Assembly: GCA_945787435.1 (NCBI GenBank)
Contig: CALZHX010000320.1
Coordinates: forward strand, 1 to 26,639
Source of the DNA: an uncultured Woeseiaceae bacterium
GTDB taxonomy: Bacteria > Pseudomonadota > Gammaproteobacteria > Steroidobacterales > Woeseiaceae
Reading direction: 5' to 3'
Length of the DNA stretch: 26,639 nt
Of this stretch, positions 9,158 to 15,777 are shown piece after piece (the first letter of the stretch is position 1; the number at the start of each line of letters is the position of its first letter). The notes under the pieces are model-generated. The model was not told the origin of the DNA. It did not search any database and was given only the letters and a program-made list of their open reading frames with translations. The translations under genes and the position numbers were made by a program.

Positions 9158-9244
9158 GAGAATGGCCCAAGCTCCAGGTGTTCCGCGTTATGTAGAGCGC
9201 AAGAGTACCGGCTTTGTACCTGCAAAAACTATGACGTGGCGCAT

Positions 9245-9270
9245 AAAAATCCCCCCGGAAGGGGGGATTT
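9245..9270 (-). terminator. Intrinsic terminator after the acidic-protein gene
   Basis: A perfect 10-bp inverted repeat, AAATCCCCCC and GGGGGGATTT with a four-base loop, lies about 24 bases past the stop of the acidic-protein gene. Read leftward, the stem ends in ATTTTT, the expected U-tract. It is the strongest terminator visible in the window and would separate the sigma-factor unit from the TPR-barrel gene. Confidence 0.88.
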
Positions 9271-9293
9271 GGGTATATCGGGGCAGATTTTGA

Positions 9294-9794
9294 TCAGACG
9301 TCGTCGTCGAGAGAGTCGTCACCGGATTCGTCGTCCATGTCATCCATGTCGTCTTCTTCGTCGAACAAGTCATCGTCGACATTTTCGCCTTCGTCTTCTT
9401 CGAAGTCGTCTTCGCTGTCGAGCTCATGGTCGTCGTCAAAGTCGCTGTCATCCTCGAAGTTATCTTCATGATCTTCGAATGCTTCCTCGTCGCCGCCGAA
9501 TTCGTCTTCCACGTCTGCCCCGCGGCCTGACTCATCCTCATTCATGTCGTCGGCACGCTCGGATTCATCGTCAGCGATGTCAGCGAGATCTCCATCCTCA
9601 ATGTCGTCGACGCCGTCGAGGTCGCCGCCGTCAGGACCTTCCATCATCTCAATACTGCTATCCACGCTGCTGATGTCGTCCATGATGTCCATCGTCACCT
9701 CGAGATCCTCGAGGTCGGCGGCCCGCACGGTAGCTGGCATAAACGCAAAGCAGGTCAGCACCAGGGTTGCTACTAATACATTCAAATGTTTCAT
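9294..9794 (-). CDS. Hyperacidic secreted protein of unknown function
   Basis: I do not recognise this protein. It has 166 residues: a clear signal peptide (MKHLNVLVATLVLTCFAFMP, then ATVRA-A as a likely cleavage site near residue 25), then about 140 residues dominated by Asp and Glu with almost no Lys and few aromatics. The chain after cleavage must be strongly negative and probably unfolded, or folded only on binding cations; Ca2+ or other metal binding is a guess. A good ribosome site, GGAG seven bases before the ATG, and the terminator behind it argue that it is expressed. The first 25 residues make sense as a signal peptide, which supports the frame even though low-complexity sequence can give false frames. 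It follows the anti-sigma gene by 44 bases. Confidence 0.72.
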   Translation of the reverse strand: MKHLNVLVATLVLTCFAFMPATVRAADLEDLEVTMDIMDDISSVDSSIEMMEGPDGGDLDGVDDIEDGDLADIADDESERADDMNEDESGRGADVEDEFGGDEEAFEDHEDNFEDDSDFDDDHELDSEDDFEEDEGENVDDDLFDEEDDMDDMDDESGDDSLDDDV

Positions 9795-9838
9795 CGTCTT
9801 ACTCCATATTGTCGCCGGGTATCCGTTCCGGCATTTCC

Positions 9839-10375
9839 TTAAGTTACGTCTACCAGCAACCGGAAAGTGCGGTTACGGTCTTCGTGTTCGAGGTGGGCAA
9901 GCAGCTCGCCGCCTACTGGCGTCAAGGCGACCAGGGTCAATGGCAGCAGGTTCTTGCCCTCATTCAGACTCGTCTTCCAGGAAATCTCGCGCTGCCCCGG
10001 GAAACCGTCGAGTTCGATTCCATCCGGTAACGATACAGTCAGTGTTGCGGAGTCGAGAGCCGTAGCCGAAGCGAAAACGAGATTTATAGTGCGTGGTTCT
10101 GCGAGCGCCATCGTGACACCAGGAATCGTCAACCCGGCATCAGGCAGCTGCGGGTCGTTCAGCAACATGCCACCAATCATCCAGGCTGCGATCGTCCCTG
10201 CGACTGCGGCACCAAAACCGGTCAGCATCCACTTATTGCGCTGGCGGCGAGAACCCTCATGCGTGGCTCGCACCAGCGCCTGGTCGTAGAAAGCTGTGTC
10301 CGCTGCTGGCATTGGATAGTCCTTTAATAGCTCCAGGATCTCCTGATCCTGCCTGTTTGTGTCTGTATTCTGCAT
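9839..10375 (-). CDS. Putative membrane-anchored anti-sigma factor
   Basis: 178 residues with no named family that I can assign. The first ~45 residues are polar and helical (DQEILELLKDYPMPAADTAF), followed by one basic-flanked transmembrane segment (about 48-70, WMLTGFGAAVAGTIAAWMIG) and a C-terminal half of about 100 residues with beta-strand patterning, predicted to be periplasmic. That topology, an N-terminal cytosolic sigma-binding part, one membrane span and an outer sensory part, and its place 35 bases downstream of an ECF sigma gene, are the reasons for the call. There is no HxxxCxxC zinc anti-sigma motif, so it is not a classic ZAS-domain protein. It could instead be a membrane protein that merely shares the operon. 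Confidence 0.6.
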   Translation of the reverse strand: MQNTDTNRQDQEILELLKDYPMPAADTAFYDQALVRATHEGSRRQRNKWMLTGFGAAVAGTIAAWMIGGMLLNDPQLPDAGLTIPGVTMALAEPRTINLVFASATALDSATLTVSLPDGIELDGFPGQREISWKTSLNEGKNLLPLTLVALTPVGGELLAHLEHEDRNRTFRLLVDVT

Positions 10376-10410
10376 ATTTGTGTCCTGCTTGATCCCTTAC
10401 ACGACAGGTG

Positions 10411-10950
10411 TCAGGAAATGGTTCCGTTCGCGATGAGGATTTCGCGTAATCTGGCTCGCGCGCGGTGCAGCCTGGACTTTACTGTGCCGACCGGAATGCC
10501 CGTAAGTTCTTCAATTTCAGTGAGTTTGTAGCCCTCCGTGTCGTGCAGCAAGACGACGATGCGGTGTTCATTACTAAGCTGGGCCAGGGCCTTATCGAGC
10601 TCATGAATGCGCTCAAGCCGCTCGTTGTCGAGCACCGGGTTTTCAATGCCTGGCAGGCCCTCAAGGCCGTCCCCGGCAAGCTGCCCCTCGTCAACGGTGT
10701 GCAGGCGCCGCCGCGCAAAGCGCCGTCGCTCGTCGATAAAGAGGTTGTACATCACACGGCACAACCATGAGCCCGGCTCGTCAATTTCGACCAGGTCGTC
10801 GAGCTTGCCGTAGGCCTTCACCAGTAACTCCTGGAACAGGTCTTCGGCTTCGGCCTTGGCGCCAGTCAGTCGCCATGCCAGTCGGTACAGGCGATCGAAG
10901 TGCGGTCGCACCAGTCGCTCGAATGCCAGGCTTTGTTCGGCGCTACTCAT
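10411..10950 (-). CDS. ECF-family RNA polymerase sigma factor
   Basis: 179 residues, the usual size for an extracytoplasmic-function sigma factor with only regions 2 and 4. Region 2 covers roughly residues 8-78, including the -10 melting and recognition segment AEDLFQELLVKAYGKL and WLCRVMYNLFIDERRR. Region 4 covers about 120-172, with the helix-turn-helix YKLTEIEELTGIPVGTVKSR followed by LHRARARLRE. A 40-residue acidic, proline-containing linker joins them. It heads a leftward unit with a putative anti-sigma factor and the hyperacidic protein. It is closest in general form to RpoE/SigW-like groups, but the ECF subgroup and signal cannot be read from sequence alone. Confidence 0.92.
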   Translation of the reverse strand: MSSAEQSLAFERLVRPHFDRLYRLAWRLTGAKAEAEDLFQELLVKAYGKLDDLVEIDEPGSWLCRVMYNLFIDERRRFARRRLHTVDEGQLAGDGLEGLPGIENPVLDNERLERIHELDKALAQLSNEHRIVVLLHDTEGYKLTEIEELTGIPVGTVKSRLHRARARLREILIANGTIS

Positions 10951-10960
10951 AATGTCGCTG

Positions 10961-10988
10961 AGTGTAACCCCGGGAATGGCGCCGACAA
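10961..10988 (-). promoter_or_regulatory. Possible housekeeping promoter of the ECF sigma gene
   Basis: TTGTCG and TACACT, 16 bases apart, sit just before the sigma-factor ATG; each matches four of six consensus bases. The predicted start would leave a leader of only about four bases and there is no Shine-Dalgarno sequence, so translation would be nearly leaderless. No clear RpoE-type GAACTT/TCTGA pair was seen, so autoregulation is not evident. Confidence 0.3.
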
Positions 10989-11104
10989 GGATCGGTTTGG
11001 CAATTCGGCAACAAAGCGGCCGAGGCGCCGTCTGCTATTCTTCGTTGATCAGCAAAATACTATCGGGATGCAACCAGGCGCTCGATGACAGGCATCTTCC
11101 GACT

Positions 11105-11869
11105 ATGAATAAGAAAATGCAGCCCGCCATCGCGGGCGTTGTCGCGGCAATAGCCATCACAACGACGATGGATGCCACGGGTTATTCGATATTTAGCTCG
11201 TTGCCGTTGTTTCCCCTCACCGCGCTGTTTTGGTATCTGCAGAAATTCAGTCGTACCGAGATTGGTCTCGTATGGGGCCCGCCGTATGCCTATGGCCTGG
11301 CGATCGCCTACCCGGTTGTTGTGCTGGGCATAATCGGCCTGGCCGCATTTACGGCAGGTGCGGTTGACACCAGCGAGACCGACTGGAACAAGACCGTTCT
11401 CAATATGGCGCTGATGAGCAGCACCGGCGTCGTCATGGTCATGATCACCGAGGAAGGCTTCTTTCGTGGCTGGCTCTGGGCTGCGCTCAAGCGTGCCGGC
11501 AAGTCCGACACCTATGTTCTTGTCTGGACAAGCCTGGCCTTCACGGTCTGGCACGTTTCGGCGATCTCGCTGGATACCGGATTCGACGTGCCCGCGAACG
11601 AGATTCCAATCTATCTCGTCAATGCAACTCTGTTGGGCCTCATCTGGGGCCTGTTGCGGCAGATATCCGGTTCGGTCGTCGTGGCGGCCGTGTGCCACGC
11701 GGTATGGAACGGTATCGACTATCCGCTGTACGGTTTCGGCGAGAGGGTCGGTGCGCTCGGCATAGAGCAAACACACATCTATGGGCCCGAAGTCGGTGTT
11801 GTTGGTGTCGGCGTCAACCTGGCGGTCGCAGCGGCGCTCTTCTACAAGCTCAGCTGGAACAGGAAGTAG
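11105..11869 (+). CDS. CPBP-family intramembrane glutamic protease
   Basis: Membrane protein of the CPBP (CAAX protease and bacteriocin-processing, Abi) family, 254 residues. The three family motifs are intact: EExxxR as TEEGFFRG (Glu116, Glu117, Arg121), FxxxH as FTVWH (His150) and HxxxN as HAVWN (His198, Asn202), all placed in predicted transmembrane helices. In Rce1-type enzymes these residues form the catalytic site; the bacterial substrate here is unknown. The start is chosen at MNKKMQPAIAG because a hydrophobic segment begins right after it and the open frame upstream runs into the divergent sigma gene; the ribosome site is weak, and ATG at 11117 is an alternative. It is a lone rightward gene whose last 28 bases overlap the end of cyoE. 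Confidence 0.87.
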   Translation: MNKKMQPAIAGVVAAIAITTTMDATGYSIFSSLPLFPLTALFWYLQKFSRTEIGLVWGPPYAYGLAIAYPVVVLGIIGLAAFTAGAVDTSETDWNKTVLNMALMSSTGVVMVMITEEGFFRGWLWAALKRAGKSDTYVLVWTSLAFTVWHVSAISLDTGFDVPANEIPIYLVNATLLGLIWGLLRQISGSVVVAAVCHAVWNGIDYPLYGFGERVGALGIEQTHIYGPEVGVVGVGVNLAVAAALFYKLSWNRK

Positions 11870-12741
11870 TGGTCGACGAGCAAGGCCGCGAACAGAATAC
11901 CAAGATAGGTAATTGAGAACTTGAACGTCTTCATGGCCAGTTCAAGGTCTTCAGGTGCGCGTCGCATCTGAATGACGTGATAAAGAAACATCGCATCGAG
12001 GACCAGTGCGACCGACAGATAGATCAGGCCGCTCATTCCGGTCAGGTACGGAATTATCGTGATCAGCACGAGCAGGATCGTATAAAGAAGAATGTTGAGC
12101 CGCGTGTATTCTTCGCCATGCGTTACAGGCAGCATTGGGATGCCGACCTTTTCGTATTCTTCCTTGCGCGCAATCGCGAGCGCCCAGAAATGCGGCGGTG
12201 TCCAGACAAAAATGATCAGGAACAGCAATAACGCACTGCTGGTGACTTCCCCGGTTATCGCCGTCCAGCCGAGCACCGGTGGCGCGGCGCCGGCAGCACC
12301 ACCAATGACTATGTTCTGAGGCGTCGCGCGCTTCAGGAACATGGTGTAAACAACGGCATAACCGATAAGCGACGCAAACGTCAGCACCGCGGTCAGCGGG
12401 TTTACGAGAAACCAGAGAATGATCATCGCGATGACACAAAGAACCGACGCAAAACTCAAAGCGGCTTTTTCCGTAAGCTTGCCTTGCGGCAGCGGCCGGC
12501 CCCGGGTGCGCATCATCAGGATATCGGTGCGGTGATCGAGTACGTGATTAAAAACAGCGGCAGAAGACGAGGCGAGGCCAATACCCAGGGTGCCAAAGAC
12601 AAGTGCCTGCAGGTCAGGCCAGCCCGGGACCGACAGAAACATCCGGACGACCGCAGTAAACACGATCAACATGACTACACGAGGCTTCGTCAGCTCGTAG
12701 TAGTCACGCCAGTCAGTGTAGGTTTCTACGTTCGTGTTCAA
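11842..12741 (-). CDS. cyoE: Protoheme IX farnesyltransferase (heme O synthase)
   Basis: Integral membrane UbiA-superfamily enzyme that adds farnesyl to heme B, giving heme O, the first step toward the heme A of aa3 oxidases. At 299 residues it has the family length. The prenyl-diphosphate/Mg2+ motif NHVLDHRTD (Asn65, Asp69, Asp73) is followed by MRTRGRPLP, the heme O synthase signature; the second site region ALAIARKEEYEKVGIPMLPV, with its TPPHFWALA lead-in, is also typical. The start is TTG at 12741: AAGG lies five bases before it and no suitable ATG precedes the first conserved block. It closes the oxidase cluster, 11 bases after the SCO-like gene. The heme A synthase gene that often neighbours it is absent here. 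Confidence 0.96.
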   Translation of the reverse strand: MNTNVETYTDWRDYYELTKPRVVMLIVFTAVVRMFLSVPGWPDLQALVFGTLGIGLASSSAAVFNHVLDHRTDILMMRTRGRPLPQGKLTEKAALSFASVLCVIAMIILWFLVNPLTAVLTFASLIGYAVVYTMFLKRATPQNIVIGGAAGAAPPVLGWTAITGEVTSSALLLFLIIFVWTPPHFWALAIARKEEYEKVGIPMLPVTHGEEYTRLNILLYTILLVLITIIPYLTGMSGLIYLSVALVLDAMFLYHVIQMRRAPEDLELAMKTFKFSITYLGILFAALLVDHYFLFQLSL

Positions 12742-12746
12742 AAGTA

Positions 12747-12750
12747 CCTT
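12747..12750 (-). promoter_or_regulatory. Ribosome binding site deciding the TTG start of cyoE
   Basis: AAGG sits five bases upstream of the TTG. With no in-frame ATG before the conserved N-terminal TKPRVV block, it supports TTG as the true start codon. Confidence 0.6.
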
Positions 12751-12752
12751 CG

Positions 12753-13331
12753 CTAGCCAATTCGCGACAATCTCAACAGGTGTTTGATATCGTCGACCAT
12801 CTTGGCCGGATCGAGATCGGGCTGGAAATACATAACGAGATTTCCATGCGGATCGATCAGGAAGTAACCACCTGCCGGGAGTTCCGCTGGCCGTTTGTTA
12901 TTCAGCAGGCCGCTAAGGCTGCTGTCCTCTATTGTAATCAGGCCGGGGTGCTCTTCAGCGAGAAACACTGTATCGGGCAGGGTGTCGCCGTGCAAGAAAA
13001 CGCGTCGGACACGGTCCATTTCCTTGCCCAGCATCAGCCGCGCCTGACGATAGGAATACAGCGCATCGCGACACGGGTCGTCACAGCTGGCGGTGTTTGC
13101 GTAGATCAGAAGCCAGGAGCGGCCTTGCTGTCCGGCCACTACGAGAGCGGATAGATGATCACTCACGTTCACAAACGGTTCAAGCAGCGCGCCGTTGTTG
13201 GTTCGGCCGCTGGGCGCATGCGATTCGCCCTGGTTGTATAGCCAGGCAGCAACAACCAGCGGCCCAAGAAAAACGACAGCGACGAGCAGCAGCTGCAAAC
13301 GAGACTTTCTCTGGCCGGACCCCTGGTTCAC
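12753..13331 (-). CDS. SCO-like thioredoxin-fold oxidase assembly protein (CxxxC)
   Basis: 192 residues of a conserved but unnamed family found in proteobacterial cytochrome oxidase clusters between surf1 and the heme genes. An N-terminal anchor (about 11-31) precedes a soluble, presumably periplasmic domain. That domain carries WLLIYANTASCDDPC, a CxxxC pair (Cys83, Cys87) placed after a central strand exactly as in SCO1 copper chaperones, and a later GGYFLIDPHGNLVMYF strand pair typical of thioredoxin folds. A copper or thiol role in CuA assembly is therefore inferred. The start is GTG at 13331, overlapping the surf1 TGA as GTGA, with GAGGA eight bases before it; a longer frame from 13400 exists but would run back into surf1. 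Confidence 0.8.
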   Translation of the reverse strand: MNQGSGQRKSRLQLLLVAVVFLGPLVVAAWLYNQGESHAPSGRTNNGALLEPFVNVSDHLSALVVAGQQGRSWLLIYANTASCDDPCRDALYSYRQARLMLGKEMDRVRRVFLHGDTLPDTVFLAEEHPGLITIEDSSLSGLLNNKRPAELPAGGYFLIDPHGNLVMYFQPDLDPAKMVDDIKHLLRLSRIG

Positions 13332-14041
13332 GATTCGAATCCTCGTTTGCGAAAATTCCAGATAAGCAGGCCGGCAAGCACTATGCACATTGCGAACCAT
13401 TGCAGCGCATACGCGTAATGCCTTCCGGGGCCCATCTCCTCAGGAACCCAATGCCGGAAGAACCCGTAACTGTCTTCCGGGTCAAGCAACAAGACGAAAG
13501 GCTGTACAGGTTGGCCGAGGGTGTCCGCGATCTCTTCGAGGATCGGATAAACTGCCCGCTTTGGCCACTCTGCATCGGCAGGAATAGCTTCGCCCATGCG
13601 ATAACCCGCCTTCGGCAGCGAGCCGGCGCGGCCTCTCACCGTCACCCTGTCCGGCGGGAGCGCAAGGCTGTCGACATCCATTGCTTCCGTACTTCGTTCG
13701 AACCAGCCGCGATTGATGAGCAGTATCGGCGTGTCATCGGCCACGTGCAGAGGCGTCAGGACGTAATAGCCGAGGCGGCTGTTGATGATAATGTTCTCGA
13801 GCAGGAACTGGCGTTCGGCGTCAAAGCGCCCCGTTGCCTTTAGTTTCTGGAACGGACGGACGTCCACGCCGTCAGACCACGATGCAAATCCGGTTTGCGT
13901 GGCGAACGCCTGTTGCTCGGCGCGTTTCTCGAATGCGCGGCCGACCTGCCACACACTGAGCGCAGCAAACTGTACGACCAGGATTGCGCCAATTACGTAC
14001 GGAATCCAGCTCCGGATCTTAGTTTCGATGGCTTCGTTCAC
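13328..14041 (-). CDS. surf1: SURF1-family cytochrome oxidase assembly protein
   Basis: Inner-membrane assembly factor thought to help place heme A in subunit I of aa3 oxidases. The 237 residues show the SURF1 plan: one transmembrane helix near the N-terminus (about 13-30), a periplasmic domain, and a second helix near the C-terminus (about 208-228). Conserved family blocks are LSVWQVGRAFEKR, a GYYVLTPLHVADDTPILLI NRGW segment (loop around residues 88-112) and HYAYALQWFAMC before the second helix. The start is GTG, 14 bases from the divergent DUF2909 start. It overlaps the SCO-like gene by four bases. Confidence 0.93.
   Translation of the reverse strand: MNEAIETKIRSWIPYVIGAILVVQFAALSVWQVGRAFEKRAEQQAFATQTGFASWSDGVDVRPFQKLKATGRFDAERQFLLENIIINSRLGYYVLTPLHVADDTPILLINRGWFERSTEAMDVDSLALPPDRVTVRGRAGSLPKAGYRMGEAIPADAEWPKRAVYPILEEIADTLGQPVQPFVLLLDPEDSYGFFRHWVPEEMGPGRHYAYALQWFAMCIVLAGLLIWNFRKRGFES
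13340..13344 (-). promoter_or_regulatory. Ribosome binding site for the GTG start of the SCO-like gene
   Basis: GAGGA lies eight bases before GTG at 13331, inside the last codons of surf1. It fixes the start and indicates coupling of the two genes. Confidence 0.65.
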
Positions 14042-14043
14042 GA

Positions 14044-14049
14044 TATAAT
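14044..14049 (+). promoter_or_regulatory. TATAAT element for a probable leaderless DUF2909 transcript
   Basis: A perfect -10 hexamer ends seven bases before the ATG of the rightward DUF2909 gene, so the expected start of transcription falls on the ATG itself. No good -35 is seen at 16-18 bases spacing and there is no Shine-Dalgarno sequence. Confidence 0.5.
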
Positions 14050-14055
14050 CAGCTC

Positions 14056-14253
14056 ATGAAAATTGTTGTGTTAGTGCTGTTGGCAGCCATCGTTACCGCT
14101 TTGTTTTCCGGACTTTTCTTCCTGGCCAAAGACAAGGACCACCCCAGTTCGCCAAGGTTGTTGACCGCCCTGAAAATCCGGGTGGGTCTTTCGATCCTGC
14201 TCGTGACCGTGCTGGTAGTGTCCTACAAAATGGGCTGGTTAGTAGGCTACTAG
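14056..14253 (+). CDS. Small twin-transmembrane protein (DUF2909)
   Basis: 65 residues with two hydrophobic helices (about 3-24 and 40-62) joined by a short charged loop, AKDKDHPSSPRLLTALKIRVGLS. It fits the DUF2909 twin-transmembrane family, which is commonly found inside aa3-type oxidase clusters between coxC and surf1; the function is unknown, and a link with oxidase assembly or stability is inferred from location only. It is the one gene of the cluster on the opposite strand, so transcription of coxC and surf1 converges on or diverges from it: two bases separate its stop from the coxC stop and 14 bases separate its start from the surf1 start. Confidence 0.85.
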   Translation: MKIVVLVLLAAIVTALFSGLFFLAKDKDHPSSPRLLTALKIRVGLSILLVTVLVVSYKMGWLVGY

Positions 14254-14255
14254 AG

Positions 14256-15122
14256 CTACATCCAGTAGACGAACACGTAGAGGCCGACCCAGACAACGTC
14301 GACGAAATGCCAATACCAGGCGACCGCTTCGAAGGCGAAGTGCTTGTCCGGCGTGAAGTGGCCTTTAACCACCCTTAGCCAAATGATCGTAAGCATTATT
14401 GCGCCGATCGTGACGTGCATTCCGTGGAAGCCGGTTAGCATGAAGAACGTCGAGCCATAGATACCGCTCGTCAGTTTCAGGTTCATATGCTCGTAGGCCT
14501 CGATGTACTCGACCGCCTGCATGTAAACGAAGATGAAACCGAGAATAGCCGTCAGCGCGAGAAATGTGCCGAGGATGGCGCGCTTGCCGGAGATCAATGC
14601 GTGATGCGCAATTGTCACCGTGACACTACTCGTCAGCAGGATGGCTGTATTAATCAGAGGCAGGCCGAACGGACCCATAACCTCGTAATCCCCGCCGACC
14701 TCACCAGGGCCATTGGTCGGCCATGTAGATTCGTAGCCTTCCCATAACAGGAGGTTTGTAAAGAAATTGTTGCTGTCGCCGCCAAGCCAGGGCACTGACA
14801 TATTGCGTGCATAGAACAGTGCACCGAAAAACGCTGCGAAGAACATAACCTCCGAGAAGATGAACCAGAACATTCCCATGCGGAATGACTTGTCGACCTG
14901 AGCGTTGTACAGGCCGTGAACGCTTTCATTGATAACCGTACCGAACCAGCCGGCAAGCATGATAACCATGATGCCTACGCCGGCCATCATGACCCAGAAT
15001 CCAGCATCGGCACCGTTCAGCCAGGTCGACACGCCGAGCATCAAAAACAGCAGGCCAATGGAGCCGACGATCGGCCAGTGGCTGCCATGGGGAACGTAAT
15101 AACTATCTGGTGCGTGAGACAT
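14256..15122 (-). CDS. coxC: Cytochrome c oxidase subunit III
   Basis: Third core subunit of the aa3-type oxidase, with no metal centre; it is thought to stabilise subunit I and the proton path. The 288 residues contain seven predicted helices. Recognisable blocks are YYVPHGSHWPIVGSIGL at the N-terminus, FSEVMFFAAFFGALFYAR near 90, a central SVTVTIAHHAL near 165, GFHGMHVTIGAI near 232 and the C-terminal AVAWYWHFVDVVWVGLYVFVY typical of COX3. Its first 20 bases overlap the end of cox11, which suggests coupled translation. Confidence 0.97.
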   Translation of the reverse strand: MSHAPDSYYVPHGSHWPIVGSIGLLFLMLGVSTWLNGADAGFWVMMAGVGIMVIMLAGWFGTVINESVHGLYNAQVDKSFRMGMFWFIFSEVMFFAAFFGALFYARNMSVPWLGGDSNNFFTNLLLWEGYESTWPTNGPGEVGGDYEVMGPFGLPLINTAILLTSSVTVTIAHHALISGKRAILGTFLALTAILGFIFVYMQAVEYIEAYEHMNLKLTSGIYGSTFFMLTGFHGMHVTIGAIMLTIIWLRVVKGHFTPDKHFAFEAVAWYWHFVDVVWVGLYVFVYWM

Positions 15123-15657
15123 AGCTGTTCTCGGTCTTGAATAAGGTGTAGGACAAGGTAATCGTGTCCACGTACTCGGGCAGGTCGGGATCTACGATGA
15201 ACTGCAGGGGCAGCGTGCGCGTTTCGTTGGCGGCGAACTCCTGGCTGGTGAAACAGAAGCACTCGATTTTCTTGAAGTGCTCGTTAGCTGATACCGGCGA
15301 CACGCTGGGCACGGCCTGGCTGGTCAGCGACTGATCCGAACGGTTGGTTGCCGAGAACGTCGCAAAATACATCTTGCCCGGATGCACTTGCATGCTGTCG
15401 ACATCGGCTGCAAACGACCATGGCGCATATTCGTTAACGGTCGTGACGAATTCGATACGAATCGTACGCGTTTCGTCGGGACGTTCCGTCGCGGTGACGG
15501 CCGTGGCGTTAGTACGCCCGCCAAAACCAGTGATGTCACAAAACACGTCATACAGGGGTGGCAGTACCAGGAAACCGAACGCAAACATGCCAACCGCGAA
15601 GAGAAGTAGTCTCGCAGTGAGCGCGCGATTCGAAATTTTTGACTGGTGGTCGTTCAT
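15103..15657 (-). CDS. ctaG: Cytochrome c oxidase copper assembly protein Cox11/CtaG
   Basis: Membrane-anchored copper chaperone that delivers Cu to the CuB site of subunit I. 184 residues: a cytosolic tail, one transmembrane helix (about 13-33), then a periplasmic immunoglobulin-like domain. The copper ligands ECFCF (Cys133, Cys135) and the linker cysteine after the helix (Cys40, in YDVFCDITGFGG) are all present, and PLQFIVDPDLP near the end is the family signature. It begins three bases after the stop of the 38-codon gene and its end overlaps coxC. Confidence 0.96.
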   Translation of the reverse strand: MNDHQSKISNRALTARLLLFAVGMFAFGFLVLPPLYDVFCDITGFGGRTNATAVTATERPDETRTIRIEFVTTVNEYAPWSFAADVDSMQVHPGKMYFATFSATNRSDQSLTSQAVPSVSPVSANEHFKKIECFCFTSQEFAANETRTLPLQFIVDPDLPEYVDTITLSYTLFKTENSYVSRTR

Positions 15658-15660
15658 GAT

Positions 15661-15777
15661 CTAGGCGCGCAGCACACCCATCAGGATGAACCCCACGTAA
15701 AAGGCTATCGCGATGCCGGCCATAATCAGTGCGGTACGCCGAATAGCCTTGCGCTGTTCGCTATCGTCGCGTGTCAC
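15661..15777 (-). CDS. 38-residue single-span membrane peptide, oxidase small assembly protein type
   Basis: A short gene between coxA and cox11. GTG at 15777 shares bases with the coxA stop (GTGA), and a perfect GAGGAGG lies seven bases upstream inside coxA. The product is a charged head (TRDDSEQRKAIRRT) followed by one hydrophobic helix, ALIMAGIAIAFYVGFILMG, and a short LRA tail, so an N-in single-span protein. Peptides of this form at this exact place in proteobacterial oxidase clusters are annotated as cytochrome oxidase small assembly proteins; function is unproven. The strong ribosome site, four-base overlap and three-base gap to cox11 make a chance frame unlikely. Confidence 0.8.
   Translation of the reverse strand: MTRDDSEQRKAIRRTALIMAGIAIAFYVGFILMGVLRA

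Noticed and set aside
9236..9673. Arg/His-rich rightward open frame
   Set aside because: It is the complement of the Asp/Glu-rich gene; the leftward frame has a signal peptide, ribosome site and terminator, this one has none.
11060..11776. 238-codon leftward open frame
   Set aside because: Antisense to the CPBP gene, which has all its catalytic motifs; the antisense product shows no domain or signal.
13332..13400. Upstream extension of the SCO-like gene to 13400
   Set aside because: The added residues fall inside surf1, do not look like a signal or anchor, and the GTG at 13331 has a good ribosome site.
13097..13843. 248-codon rightward open frame
   Set aside because: Antisense to surf1 and the SCO-like gene; Arg/Gln-rich shadow with no ribosome site.
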